A DNA stretch of 64,000 bases from Auanema rhodensis (GCA_964057225.1 OZ059899.1:3844001-3908000), one strand, 5' to 3'; counted from the first letter of the stretch, positions 37,506 through 50,895 are shown. The notes: generated by a model not told the origin, from the sequence alone. Program-made: numbers and translations.

Positions 37506-40313
37506 TCACCCTGAAGAATTAATTTTTTCGTTGAATAACATTGTCCATCGTCTTTGCCTTGAAAAATGGAATCTAAAAACATCTACTTTTTGCTGAATTA
37601 TTCTGAAATTTTTCGAAAAAATTTTTGTCAAAATGTTTTTGGAAGCAATGTTGAGTGTACATGGAAACTCAACATACACTAATGCATCATTTTTCAAACG
37701 ATTATAACTAATTTTTGTATCAAGTGTTTCTCAATGTAGTATAGTGCATTCGATGCGGATTTTTAAGCTGCGTCGATCTGTGTTATCAGATTTGCGCTAG
37801 CTTAAAAATGCACCGAGATATCAACTGATATAAGTTCACATTTATATCCTCGATTTTCACCCTGAAGAATTAATTTTTTCGTTGAATAACATTGTCCATC
37901 GTCTTTGCTTTGAAAAATGGAATCTAAAAACATCTACTTTTTGCTAAATTATTTTGAAATTTTTCGAAAAAATTTTTGTCAAAATGTTTTTGGAAGCAAT
38001 GTTGAGTGTACATGGAAACTCAACATACACTAATGCATCATTTTTCAAACGATCATAACTAATTTTTGTATCAAGTGTTTCTCAATGTAGTATAGTGCAT
38101 TCGATGCGGATTTTTAAGCTGCGTCGATCTGTGTTATCAGATTTGCGCTAGCTTAAAAATGCACCGAGATATCAACTGATATAAGTTCACACTTATATCC
38201 TCGATTTTCACCCTGAAGAATTAATTTTTTCGTTGAATAACATTGTCCATCGTCTTTGCCTTGAAAAATGGAATCTAAAAACATCTACTTTTTGCTAAAT
38301 TATTTTGAAATTTTTCGAAAAAATTTTTGTCAAAATGTTTTTGGAAGCAATGTTGAGTGTACATGGAAACTCAACATACACTAATGCATCATTTTTCAAA
38401 CGATTATAACTAATTTTTGTATCAAGCGTTTCTCAATGTAGTACAGTGCATTCGATGCGGATTTTTAAGCTGCGTCGATCTGTGTTATCAGATTTGCGCT
38501 AGCTTAAAAATGCACCGAGATATCAACTTTTATAAGTTTACACTTATATCCTCGATTTTCACCCTGAAGAATTAATTTTTTCGTTGAATAACATTGTCCA
38601 TCGTCTTTGCCTTGAAAAATGGAATCTAAAAACATCTACTTTTTGCTAATTTATTTTGAAATTTTTCGAAAAAATTTTTGTCAAAATGTTTTTGGAAGCA
38701 ATGTTGAGTGTACATGGAAACTCAACATACACTAATGCATCATTTTTCAAACGATCATAACTAATTTTTGTATTAAGCGTTCTTCAATGTAGTATAGTAC
38801 ATTCGATCCGGATTTTTAAGCTGCGTCGATCTGTGTTATCAGATTTGCGCTAGCTTAAAAATGCACCGAGATATCAACTGATATAAGTTCACATTTATAT
38901 CCTCGATTTTCACCCTGAAGAATTAATTTTTTCGTTGAATAACATTGTCCATCGTCTTTGCTTTGAAAAATGGAATCTAAAAACATCTACTTTTTGCTAA
39001 ATTATTCTGAAATTTTTCGAAAAAATTTTTGTCAAAATGTTTTTGGAAGCAATGTTGAGTGTACATGGAAACTCAACATACACTAATGCATCTTTTTTCA
39101 AACCATCAGAACTAATTTTTGTATCAAGCGTTTCTCAATGTAGTATAGTGCATTCGATGCGGATTTTTAAGCTGCGTCGATCTGTGTTATCAGATTTGCG
39201 CTAGCTTAAAAATGCACCGAGATATCAACTGATCTAAGTTCACACTTATATCCTCGATTTTCACCCTGAAGAATTAATTTTTTCGTTGAATAACATTGTC
39301 CATCGTCTTTGCCTTGAAAAATGAAATCTAAAAACATCTACTTTTTGCTGAATTATTTTGAAATTTTTCGAAAAAATTTTTGTCAAAATGTTTTTGGAAG
39401 CAATGTTGAGTGTACATGGAAACTCAACATACACTAATGCATCATTTTTCAAACGATTATAACTAATTTTTGTATCAAGCGTTTCTCAATGTAGTACAGT
39501 GCATTCGATGCGGATTTTTAAGCTGCGTCGATCTGTGTTATCAGATTTGCGCTAGCTTAAAAATGCACCGAGATATCAACTTTTATAAGTTTACACTTAT
39601 ATCCTCGATTTTCACCCTGAAGAATTAATTTTTTCGTTGAATAACATTGTCCATCGTCTTTGCCTTGAAAAATGAAATCTAAAAACATCTACTTTTTGCT
39701 AAATTATTTTGAAATTTTTCGAAAAAATTTTTGTCAAAATGTTTTTGGAAGCAATGTTGAGTGTACATGGAAACTCAACATACACTAATGCATCATTTTT
39801 CAAACGATTATAACTAATTTTTGTATCAAGCGTTTCTCAATGTAGTACAGTGCATTCGATGCGGATTTTTAAGCTGCGTCGATCTGTGTTATCAGATTTG
39901 CGCTAGCTTAAAAATGCACCGAGATATCGACTTTTATAAGTTTACACTTATATCCTCGATTTTCACCCTGAAGAATTAATTTTTTCGTTGAATAACATTG
40001 TCCATCGTCTTTGCCTTGAAAAATGAAATCTAAAAACATCTACTTTTTGCTAAATTATTTTGAAATTTTTCGAAAAAATTTTTGTCAAAATGTTTTTGGA
40101 AGCAATGTTGAGTGTACATGGAAACTCAACATACACTAATGCATCATTTTTCAAACGATTATAACTAATTTTTGTATCAAGCGTTTCTCAATGTAGTATA
40201 GTGCATTCGATGCGGATTTTTAAGCTGCGTCGATCTGTGTTATCAGATTTGCGCTAGCTTAAAAATGCACCGAGATATCAACTTTTATAAGTTCACACTT
40301 ATATCCTCGATTT
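37506..40313. repeat. 8-monomer spacing unit (2808 bp)
   Basis: The monomer with ctgaattattctg together with cgattataac and tatcaagtg near 37590-37740 recurs 2808 bp downstream near 40398-40540. In the same stretch the ccatcagaac/tgatctaag/ctgaatt monomer group near 36600-36960 recurs 2457 bp later near 39090-39420. The stretch is therefore a 7- to 8-mer duplication with internal gain of a monomer (a cgattataac/gtacag monomer appears twice running near 39450 and 39800). Boundaries are approximate. Confidence 0.7.
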
Positions 40314-41413
40314 TCACCCTGAAGAATTAATTTTTTCGTTGAATAACATTGTCCATCGTCTTTGCCTTGAAAAATGGAATCTAAAAACATCTACTTTTTG
40401 CTGAATTATTCTGAAATTTTTCGAAAAAATTTTTGTCAAAATGTTTTTGGAAGCAATGTTGAGTGTACATGGAAACTCAACATACACTAATGCATCATTT
40501 TTCAAACGATTATAACTAATTTTTGTATCAAGTGTTTCTCAATGTAGTATAGTGCATTCGATGCGGATTTTTAAGCTGCGTCGATCTGTGTTATCAGATT
40601 TGCGCTAGCTTAAAAATGCACCGAGATATCAACTGATATAAGTTCACATTTATATCCTCGATTTTCACCCTGAAGAATTAATTTTTTCGTTGAATAACAT
40701 TGTCCATCGTCTTTGCTTTGAAAAATGGAATCTAAAAACATCTACTTTTTGCTAAATTATTCTGAAATTTTTCGAAAAAATTTTTGTCAAAATGTTTTTG
40801 GAAGCAATGTTGAGTGTACATGGAAACTCAACATACACTAATGCATCTTTTTTCAAACCATCAGAACTAATTTTTGTATCAAGCGTTTCTCAATGTAGTA
40901 TAGTGCATTCGATGCGGATTTTTAAGCTGCGTCGATCTGTGTTATCAGATTTGCGCTAGCTTAAAAATGCACCGAGATATCAACTTTTATAAGTTCACAC
41001 TTATATCCTCGATTTTCACCCTGAAGAATTAATTTTTTCGTTGAATAACATTGTCCATCGTCTTTGCCTTGAAAAATGGAATCTAAAAACATCTACTTTT
41101 TGCTGAATTATTTTGAAATTTTTCGAAAAAATTTTTGTCAAAATGTTTTTGGAAGCAATGTTGAGTGTACATGGAAACTCAACATACACTAATGCATCAT
41201 TTTTCAAACGATCATAACTAATTTTTGTATCAAGTGTTTCTCAATGTAGTATAGTGCATTCGATACGGATTTTTAAGCTGCGTCGATCTGTGTTATCAGA
41301 TTTGCGCTAGCTTAAAAATGCACCGAGATATCAACTGATATAAGTTCACACTTATATCCTCGATTTTCACCCTGAAGAATTAATTTTTTCGTTGAATAAC
41401 ATTGTCCATCGTC

Positions 41414-42466
41414 TTTGCCTTGAAAAAAGGAATCTAAAAACATCTACTTTTTGCTGAATTATTTTGAAATTTTTCGAAAAAATTTTTGTCAAAATGTTTT
41501 TGGAAGCAATGTTGAGTGTACATGGAAACTCAACATACACTAATGCATCATTTTTCAAACGATCATAACTAATTTTTGTATTAAGCGTTTCTCAATGTAA
41601 TATAGTGCATTCGATGCGGATTTTTAAGCTGCGTCGATCTGTGTTATCAGATTTGCGCTAGCTTAAAAATGCACCGAGATATCAACTGATATAAGTTCAC
41701 ACTTATATCCTCGATTTTCACCCTGAAGAATTAATTTTTTCGTTGAATAACCTTGTCCATCGTCTTTTCCTTGAAAAATGGAATCTAAAAACATCTACTT
41801 TTTGCTAAATTATTTTGAAATTTTTCGAAAAAATTTTTGTCAAAATGTTTTTGGAAGCAATGTTGAGTGTACATGGAAACTCAACATACACTAATGCATC
41901 ATTTTTCAAACGATCATAACTAATTTTTGTATTAAGCGTTTCTCAATGTAGTATAGTGCATTCGATGCGGATTTTCAAGCTGCGTCGATCTGTGTTATCA
42001 GATTTGCGCTAGCTTAAAAATGCACCGAGATATCAACTGATATAAGTTCACACATATATACCCGATTTTCACCCTGAAGAATTAATTTTTTCGTTGAATA
42101 ACATTGTCCATCGTCTTTGCCTTGAAAAAAGGAATCTAAAAACATCTACTTTTTGCTAAATTATTTTGAAATTTTTTGAAAAAATTTTTGTCAAAATGTT
42201 TTTGGAAGCAATGTTGAGTGTACATGGAAACTCAACATACACTAATGCATCATTTTTCAAACGATCATAACTAATTTTTGTATCAAGTGTTTCTCAATGT
42301 AGTATAGTGCATTCGATGCGGATTTTTAAGCTGCGTCGATCTGTGTTATCAGATTTGCGCTAGCTTAAAAATGCACCGAGATATCAACTGATATAAGTTC
42401 ACACTTATATCCTCGATTTTCACCCTGAAGAATTAATTTTTTCGTTGAATAACATTGTCCATCGTC
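41414..42466. repeat. aaccttgtcc core trimer, third occurrence
   Basis: Three monomers (A6-GG ending aaccttgtcc; TGG/gattttcaagc/catatata; A6-GG with attttttgaaa/tatcaagtg) match those at 31586 and 33341. The offset from the second occurrence is 8073 bp, exactly 23 x 351. The first monomer here has ctgaatt and gtaatatag, which the earlier copies lack. Confidence 0.85.
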
Positions 42467-43168
42467 TTTGCCTTGAAAAATGGAATCTAAAAACATCTAC
42501 TTTTTGCTAAATTATTTTGAAATTTTTCGAAAAAATTTTTGTCAAAATGTTTTTGGAAGCAATGTTGAGTGTACATGGAAACTCAACATACACTAATGCA
42601 TCATTTTTCAAACGATCATAACTAATTTTTGTATCAAGTGTTTCTCAATGTAGTATAGTGCATTCGATGCGGATTTTTAAGCTGCGTCGATCTGTGTTAT
42701 CAGATTTGCGCTAGCTTAAAAATGCACCGAGATATCAACTTTTATAAGTTTACACTTATATCCTCGATTTTCACCCTGAAGAATTAATTTTTTCGTTGAA
42801 TAACATTGTCCATCGTCTTTGCCTTGAAAAATAAAATCTAAAAACATCTACTTTTTGCTAAATTATTTTGAAATTTTTCGAAAAAATTTTTGTCAAAATG
42901 TTTTTGGAAGCAATGTTGAGTGTACATGGAAACTCAACATACACTAATGCATCATTTTTCAAACAATCGTAACTAATTTTTGTATTAAGCGTTTCTCAAT
43001 GTAGTATAGTGCATTCGATGCGGATTTTCAAGCTGCGTCGATCTGTGTTATCAGATTTGCGCTAGCTTAAAAATGCACCGAGATATCAACTGATATAAGT
43101 TCACACATATATACCCGATTTTCACCCTGAAGAATTAATTTTTTCGTTGAATAACATTGTCCATCGTC

Positions 43169-44221
43169 TTTGCCTTGAAAAAAGGAATCTAAAAACATCT
43201 ACTTTTTGCTAAATTATTTTGAAATTTTTCGAAAAAATTTTTGTCAAAATGTTTTTGGAAGCAATGTTGAGTGTACATGGAAACTCAACATACACTAATG
43301 CATCATTTTTCAAACGATCATAACTAATTTTTGTATTAAGCGTTTCTCAATGTAGTATAGTGCATTCGATGCGGATTTTTAAGCTGCGTCGATCTGTGTT
43401 ATCAGATTTGCGCTAGCTTAAAAATGCACCGAGATATCAACTGATATAAGTTCACACTTATATCCTCGATTTTCACCCTGAAGAATTAATTTTTTCGTTG
43501 AATAACCTTGTCCATCGTCTTTTCCTTGAAAAATGGAATCTAAAAACATCTACTTTTTGCTAAATTATTTTGAAATTTTTCGAAAAAATTTTTGTCAAAA
43601 TGTTTTTGGAAGCAATGTTGAGTGTACATGGAAACTCAACATACACTAATGCATCATTTTTCAAACGATCATAACTAATTTTTGTATTAAGCGTTTCTCA
43701 ATGTAGTATAGTGCATTCGATGCGGATTTTCAAGCTGCGTCGATCTGTGTTATCAGATTTGCGCTAGCTTAAAAATGCACCGAGATATCAACTGATATAA
43801 GTTCACACATATATACCCGATTTTCACCCTGAAGAATTAATTTTTTCGTTGAATAACATTGTCCATCGTCTTTGCCTTGAAAAAAGGAATCTAAAAACAT
43901 CTACTTTTTGCTAAATTATTCTGAAATTTTTTGAAAAAATTTTTGTCAAAATGTTTTTGGAAGCAATGTTGAGTGTACATGGAAACTCAACATACACTAA
44001 TGCATCATTTTTCAAACGATCATAACTAATTTTTGTATCAAGTGTTTCTCAATGTAGTATAGTGCATTCGATGCGGATTTTTAAGCTGCGTCGATCTGTG
44101 TTATCAGATTTGCGCTAGCTTAAAAATGCACCGAGATATCAACTTTTATAAGTTTACACTTATATCCTCGATTTTCACCCTGAAGAATTAATTTTTTCGT
44201 TGAATAACATTGTCCATCGTC
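43169..44221. repeat. aaccttgtcc core trimer, fourth occurrence
   Basis: The same three-monomer order recurs 1755 bp after the third occurrence. The third monomer now has attctg together with attttttgaaa and is followed by cttttataag; this combined type foreshadows the A7 monomers of block 5. Confidence 0.82.
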
Positions 44222-45274
44222 TTTGCCTTGAAAAATGAAATCTAAAAACATCTACTTTTTGCTAAATTATTTTGAAATTTTTCGAAAAAATTTTTGTCAA
44301 AATGTTTTTGGAAGCAATGTTGAGTGTACATGGAAACTCAACATACACTAATGCATCATTTTTCAAACGATCATAACTAATTTTTGTATTAAGCGTTTCT
44401 CAATGTAGTATAGTGCATTCGATGCGGATTTTTAAGCTGCGTCGATCTGTGTTATCAGATTTGCGCTAGCTTAAAAATGCACCGAGATATCAACTGATAT
44501 AAGTTCACACTTATATCCTCGATTTTCACCCTGAAGAATTAATTTTTTCGTTGAATAACCTTGTCCATCGTCTTTTCCTTGAAAAATGGAATCTAAAAAC
44601 ATCTACTTTTTGCTAAATTATTTTGAAATTTTTCGAAAAAATTTTTGTCAAAATGTTTTTGGAAGCAATGTTGAGTGTACATGGAAACTCAACATACACT
44701 AATGCATCATTTTTCAAACGATCATAACTAATTTTTGTATTAAGCGTTTCTCAATGTAGTATAGTGCATTCGATGCGGATTTGTAAGCTGCGTCGATCTG
44801 TGTTATCAGATTTGCGCTAGCTTAAAAATGCACCGAGATATCAACTGATATAAGTTCACACATATATACCCGATTTTCACCCTGAAGAATTAATTTTTTC
44901 GTTGAATAACATTGTCCATCGTCTTTGCCTTGAAAAAAGGAATCTAAAAACATCTACTTTTTGCTAAATTATTTTGAAATTTTTCGAAAAAATTTTTGTC
45001 AAAATGTTTTTGGAAGCAATGTTGAGTGTACATGGAAACTCAACATACACTAATGCATCATTTTTCAAACGATCATAACTAATTTTTGTATTAAGCGTTT
45101 CTCAATGTAGTATAGTGCATTCGATGCGGATTTTTAAGCTGCGTCGATCTGTGTTATCAGATTTGCGCTAGCTTAAAAATGCACCGAGATATCAACTGAT
45201 ATAAGTTCACACTTATATCCTCGATTTTCACCCTGAAGAATTAATTTTTTCGTTGAATAACCTTGTCCATCGTC

Positions 45275-45976
45275 TTTTCCTTGAAAAATGGAATCTAAAA
45301 ACATCTACTTTTTGCTAAATTATTTTGAAATTTTTCGAAAAAATTTTTGTCAAAATGTTTTTGGAAGCAATGTTGAGTGTACATGGAAACTCAACATACA
45401 CTAATGCATCATTTTTCAAACGATCATAACTAATTTTTGTATTAAGCGTTTCTCAATGTAGTATAGTGCATTCGATGCGGATTTTTAAGCTGCGTCGATC
45501 TGTGTTATCAGATTTGCGCTAGCTTAAAAATGCACCGAGATATCAACTGATATAAGTTCACACTTATATCCTCGATTTTCACCCTGAAGAATTAATTTTT
45601 TCGTTGAATAACCTTGTCCATCGTCTTTTCCTTGAAAAATGGAATCTAAAAACATCTACTTTTTGCTAAATTATTTTGAAATTTTTCGAAAAAATTTTTG
45701 TCAAAATGTTTTTGGAAGCAATGTTGAGTGTACATGGAAACTCAACATACACTAATGCATCATTTTTCAAACGATCATAACTAATTTTTGTATTAAGCGT
45801 TTCTCAATGTAGTATAGTGCATTCGATGCGGATTTTTAAGCTGCGTCGATCTGTGTTATCAGATTTGCGCTAGCTTAAAAATGCACCGAGATATCAACTG
45901 ATATAAGTTCACACTTATATCCTCGATTTTCACCCTGAAGAATTAATTTTTTCGTTGAATAACCTTGTCCATCGTC
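45275..45976. repeat. Two adjacent apparently identical monomers
   Basis: Monomers starting 45275 and 45626 both read ttttcc, TGG, tattaagcg, gatttttaagc, cacttatatcc and aaccttgtcc, and I see no difference between them. This is a single-monomer tandem duplication, the shortest exchange seen in the window. Confidence 0.85.
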
Positions 45977-46679
45977 TTTTCCTTGAAAAATGGAATCTAA
46001 AAACATCTACTTTTTGCTAAATTATTTTGAAATTTTTCGAAAAAATTTTTGTCAAAATGTTTTTGGAAGCAATGTTGAGTGTACATGGAAACTCAACATA
46101 CACTAATGCATCATTTTTCAAACGATCATAACTAATTTTTGTATTAAGCGTTTCTCAATGTAGTATAGTGCATTCGATGCGGATTTTCAAGCTGCGTCGA
46201 TCTGTGTTATCAGATTTGCGCTAGCTTAAAAATGCACCGAGATATCAACTGATATAAGTTCACACATATATACCCGATTTTCACCCTGAAGAATTAATTT
46301 TTTCGTTGAATAACATTGTCCATCGTCTTTGCCTTGAAAAAAAGGAATCTAAAAACATCTACTTTTTGCTAAATTATTCTGAAATTTTTTGAAAAAATTT
46401 TTGTCAAAATGTTTTTGGAAGCAATGTTGAGTGTACATGGAAACTCAACATACACTAATGCATCATTTTTCAAACGATCATAACTAATTTTTGTATCAAG
46501 TGTTTCTCAATGTAGTATAGTGCATTCGATGCGGATTTTTAAGCTGCGTCGATCTGTGTTATCAGATTTGCGCTAGCTTAAAAATGCACCGAGATATCAA
46601 CTGATATAAGTTCACACTTATATCCTCGATTTTCACCCTGAAGAATTAATTTTTTCGTTGAATAACATTGTCCATCGTC
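45977..46679. repeat. Dimer HOR, copy 1 (703 bp)
   Basis: A TGG/gattttcaagc/catatata monomer is followed by an A7 monomer with tatcaagtg. The next 703 bp repeat the order. This monomer starts ttttcc whereas copy 2 starts with the usual ttgcc. Confidence 0.85.
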
Positions 46680-47382
46680 TTTGCCTTGAAAAATGGAATC
46701 TAAAAACATCTACTTTTTGCTAAATTATTTTGAAATTTTTCGAAAAAATTTTTGTCAAAATGTTTTTGGAAGCAATGTTGAGTGTACATGGAAACTCAAC
46801 ATACACTAATGCATCATTTTTCAAACGATCATAACTAATTTTTGTATTAAGCGTTTCTCAATGTAGTATAGTGCATTCGATGCGGATTTTCAAGCTGCGT
46901 CGATCTGTGTTATCAGATTTGCGCTAGCTTAAAAATGCACCGAGATATCAACTGATATAAGTTCACACATATATACCCGATTTTCACCCTGAAGAATTAA
47001 TTTTTTCGTTGAATAACATTGTCCATCGTCTTTGCCTTGAAAAAAAGGAATCTAAAAACATCTACTTTTTGCTAAATTATTCTGAAATTTTTTGAAAAAA
47101 TTTTTGTCAAAATGTTTTTGGAAGCAATGTTGAGTGTACATGGAAACTCAACATACACTAATGCATCATTTTTCAAACGATCATAACTAATTTTTGTATC
47201 AAGTGTTTCTCAATGTAGTATAGTGCATTCGATGCGGATTTTTAAGCTGCGTCGATCTGTGTTATCAGATTTGCGCTAGCTTAAAAATGCACCGAGATAT
47301 CAACTGATATAAGTTCACACTTATATCCTCGATTTTCACCCTGAAGAATTAATTTTTTCGTTGAATAACATTGTCCATCGTC
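46680..47382. repeat. Dimer HOR, copy 2 (703 bp)
   Basis: It repeats the preceding dimer. Its A7 monomer (47031) also opens the following 4-mer HOR. Confidence 0.85.
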
Positions 47383-48435
47383 TTTGCCTTGAAAAATGAA
47401 ATCTAAAAACATCTACTTTTTGCTAAATTATTTTGAAATTTTTCGAAAAAATTTTTGTCAAAATGTTTTTGGAAGCAATGTTGAGTGTACATGGAAACTC
47501 AACATACACTAATGCATCATTTTTCAAACGATTATAACTAATTTTTGTATTAAGCGTTTCTCAATGTAGTATAGTGCATTCGATGCGGATTTTTAAGCTG
47601 CGTCGATCTGTGTTATCAGATTTGCGCTAGCTTAAAAATGCACCGAGATATCAACTGATATAAGTTTACACTCATATCCTCGATTTTCACCCTGAAGAAT
47701 TAATTTTTTCGTTGAATAACATTGTCCATCGTCTTTGCTTTGAAAAAAGGAATCTAAAAACATCTACTTTTTGCTAATTTATTTTGAAATTTTTCGAAAA
47801 AATTTTTGTCAAAATGTTTTTGGAAACAATGTTGAGTGTACATGGAAACTCAACATACACTAATGCATCATTTTTCAAACGATCATAACTAATTTTTGTA
47901 TTAAGCGTTTCTCAATGTAGTATAGTGCATTCGATGCGGATTTTTAAGCTGCGTCGATCTGTGTTATCAGATTTGCGCTAGCTTAAAAATGCACCGAGAT
48001 ATCAACTGATATAAGTTCACACTTATATCCTCGATTTTCACCCTGAAGAATTAATTTTTTCGTTGAATAACATTGTCCATCGTCTTTGCCTTGAAAAATG
48101 GAATCTAAAAACATCTACTTTTTGCTAAATTATTTTGAAATTTTTCGAAAAAATTTTTGTCAAAATGTTTTTGGAAGCAATGTTGAGTGTACATGGAAAC
48201 TCAACATACACTAATGCATCATTTTTCAAACGATCATAACTAATTTTTGTATTAAGCGTTTCTCAATGTAGTATAGTGCATTCGATGCGGATTTTCAAGC
48301 TGCGTCGATCTGTGTTATCAGATTTGCGCTAGCTTAAAAATGCACCGAGATATCAACTGATATAAGTTCACACATATATACCCGATTTTCACCCTGAAGA
48401 ATTAATTTTTTCGTTGAATAACATTGTCCATCGTC
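47031..48435. repeat. 4-mer HOR, copy 1 (1405 bp)
   Basis: Order: A7/attctg/attttttgaaa; TGAAATC with actcatatcc (ctc at 47671); ctttgctttg with ctaatttatt and ggaaacaatg (47822); TGG/gattttcaagc/catatata. The order repeats at +1405. Confidence 0.88.
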
Positions 48436-49840
48436 TTTGCCTTGAAAAAAAGGAATCTAAAAACATCTACTTTTTGCTAAATTATTCTGAAATTTTTTGA
48501 AAAAATTTTTGTCAAAATGTTTTTGGAAGCAATGTTGAGTGTACATGGAAACTCAACATACACTAATGCATCATTTTTCAAACGATCATAACTAATTTTT
48601 GTATCAAGTGTTTCTCAATGTAGTATAGTGCATTCGATGCGGATTTTTAAGCTGCGTCGATCTGTGTTATCAGATTTGCGCTAGCTTAAAAATGCACCGA
48701 GATATCAACTTTTATAAGTTTACACTTATATCCTCGATTTTCACCCTGAAGAATTAATTTTTTCGTTGAATAACATTGTCCATCGTCTTTGCCTTGAAAA
48801 ATGAAATCTAAAAACATCTACTTTTTGCTAAATTATTTTGAAATTTTTCGAAAAAATTTTTGTCAAAATGTTTTTGGAAGCAATGTTGAGTGTACATGGA
48901 AACTCAACATACACTAATGCATCATTTTTCAAACGATCATAACTAATTTTTGTATCAAGCGTTTCTCAATGTAGTATAGTGCATTCGATGCGGATTTTTA
49001 AGCTGCGTCGATCTGTGTTATCAGATTTGCGCTAGCTTAAAAATGCACCGAGATATCAACTGATATAAGTTTACACTCATATCCTCGATTTTCACCCTGA
49101 AGAATTAATTTTTTCGTTGAATAACATTGTCCATCGTCTTTGCTTTGAAAAAAGGAATCTAAAAACATCTACTTTTTGCTAATTTATTTTGAAATTTTTC
49201 GAAAAAATTTTTGTCAAAATGTTTTTGGAAACAATGTTGAGTGTACATGGAAACTCAACATACACTAATGCATCATTTTTCAAACGATCATAACTAATTT
49301 TTGTATTAAGCGTTTCTCAATGTAGTATAGTGCATTCGATGCGGATTTTTAAGCTGCGTCGATCTGTGTTATCAGATTTGCGCTAGCTTAAAAATGCACC
49401 GAGATATCAACTGATATAAGTTCACACTTATATCCTCGATTTTCACCCTGAAGAATTAATTTTTTCGTTGAATAACCTTGTCCATCGTCTTTTCCTTGAA
49501 AAATGGAATCTAAAAACATCTACTTTTTGCTAAATTATTTTGAAATTTTTCGAAAAAATTTTTGTCAAAATGTTTTTGGAAGCAATGTTGAGTGTACATG
49601 GAAACTCAACATACACTAATGCATCATTTTTCAAACGATCATAACTAATTTTTGTATTAAGCGTTTCTCAATGTAGTATAGTGCATTCGATGCGGATTTT
49701 CAAGCTGCGTCGATCTGTGTTATCAGATTTGCGCTAGCTTAAAAATGCACCGAGATATCAACTGATATAAGTTCACACATATATACCCGATTTTCACCCT
49801 GAAGAATTAATTTTTTCGTTGAATAACATTGTCCATCGTC
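48436..49840. repeat. 4-mer HOR, copy 2 (1405 bp)
   Basis: It has the same order (actcatatcc ctc at 49076, ggaaacaatg at 49227). Differences from copy 1 are cttttataag in the first monomer, cgatcataac and tatcaagcg in the second, and aaccttgtcc at the end of the third (49476), which restores the block-4 marker. Confidence 0.88.
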
Positions 49841-50543
49841 TTTGCCTTGAAAAAAAGGAATCTAAAAACATCTACTTTTTGCTAAATTATTCTGAAATTT
49901 TTTGAAAAAATTTTTGTCAAAATGTTTTTGGAAGCAATGTTGAGTGTACATGGAAACTCAACATACACTAATGCATCATTTTTCAAACGATCATAACTAA
50001 TTTTTGTATCAAGTGTTTCTCAATGTAGTATAGTGCATTCGATGCGGATTTTTAAGCTGCGTCGATCTGTGTTATCAGATTTGCGCTAGCTTAAAAATGC
50101 ACCGAGATATCAACTGATATAAGTTCACACTTATATCCTCGATTTTCACCCTGAAGAATTAATTTTTTCGTTGAATAACATTGTCCATCGTCTTTGCCTT
50201 GAAAAATGGAATCTAAAAACATCTACTTTTTGCTAAATTATTTTGAAATTTTTCAAAAAAATTTTTGTCAAAATGTTTTTGGAAGCAATGTTGAGTGTAC
50301 ATGGAAACTCAACATACACTAATGCATCATTTTTCAAACGATCATAACTAATTTTTGTATTAAGCGTTTCTCAATGTAGTATAGTGCATTCGATGCGGAT
50401 TTTCAAGCTGCGTCGATCTGTGTTATCAGATTTGCGCTAGCTTAAAAATGCACCGAGATATCAACTGATATAAGTTCACACATATATACCCGATTTTCAC
50501 CCTGAAGAATTAATTTTTTCGTTGAATAACATTGTCCATCGTC

Positions 50544-50895
50544 TTTGCCTTGAAAAAAAGGAATCTAAAAACATCTACTTTTTGCTAAATTATTCTGAAA
50601 TTTTTTGAAAAAATTTTTGTCAAAATGTTTTTGGAAGCAATGTTGAGTGTACATGGAAACTCAACATACACTAATGCATCATTTTTCAAACGATCATAAC
50701 TAATTTTTGTATCAAGCGTTTCTCAATGTAGTATAGTGCATTCGATGCGGATTTTCAAGCTGCGTCGATCTGTGTTATCAGATTTGCGCTAGCTTAAAAA
50801 TGCACCGAGATATCAACTGATATAAGTTCACACATATATACCCGATTTTCACCCTGAAGAATTAATTTTTTCGTTGAATAACATTGTCCATCGTC
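50544..50895. repeat. 352-bp hybrid monomer
   Basis: The front has the A7 type (A7, attctg, attttttgaaa). The rear has gattttcaagc and catatatacccg, normally found on TGG or A6-GG monomers. It is followed directly by another A7 monomer at 50896, so two 352-bp monomers are adjacent. This fits an out-of-register exchange within the monomer. Confidence 0.83.

Larger units (their letters stand above)
22811..41062. repeat. Block 3: subfamily zone with 3-, 4-, 5-, 7- and 8-mer HORs, monomers 66-117
   Basis: Marker types that are new or frequent here are cgattataac with tatcaagcg, ccatcagaac with gcatcttttttc, ttcttcaatg with gtacattcgatccgg, cttttataag, gtacagtgc, ctttgctttg and ctaatttatt. They occur in recurrent orders rather than at random. 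Same-type monomers recur at exact multiples of 351 bp: 1053 (trimer), 1404 (4-mer), 1755 (5-mer), 2457 (7-mer) and 2808 (8-mer). Several HOR units are listed individually below. Confidence 0.82.
41063..46327. repeat. Block 4: aaccttgtcc core zone, monomers 118-132
   Basis: This zone is dominated by the A6-GG monomer ending aaccttgtcc...ttttcc, followed by TGG/gattttcaagc/catatata and A6-GG with attttttgaaa. The aaccttgtcc site (first c) is at 41751, 43506, 44559, 45261, 45612 and 45963, giving spacings of 5, 3, 2, 1 and 1 monomers: a progressive shortening along the block. The same core occurs 23 monomers upstream, in the 5-mer HOR of block 3. Confidence 0.82.
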
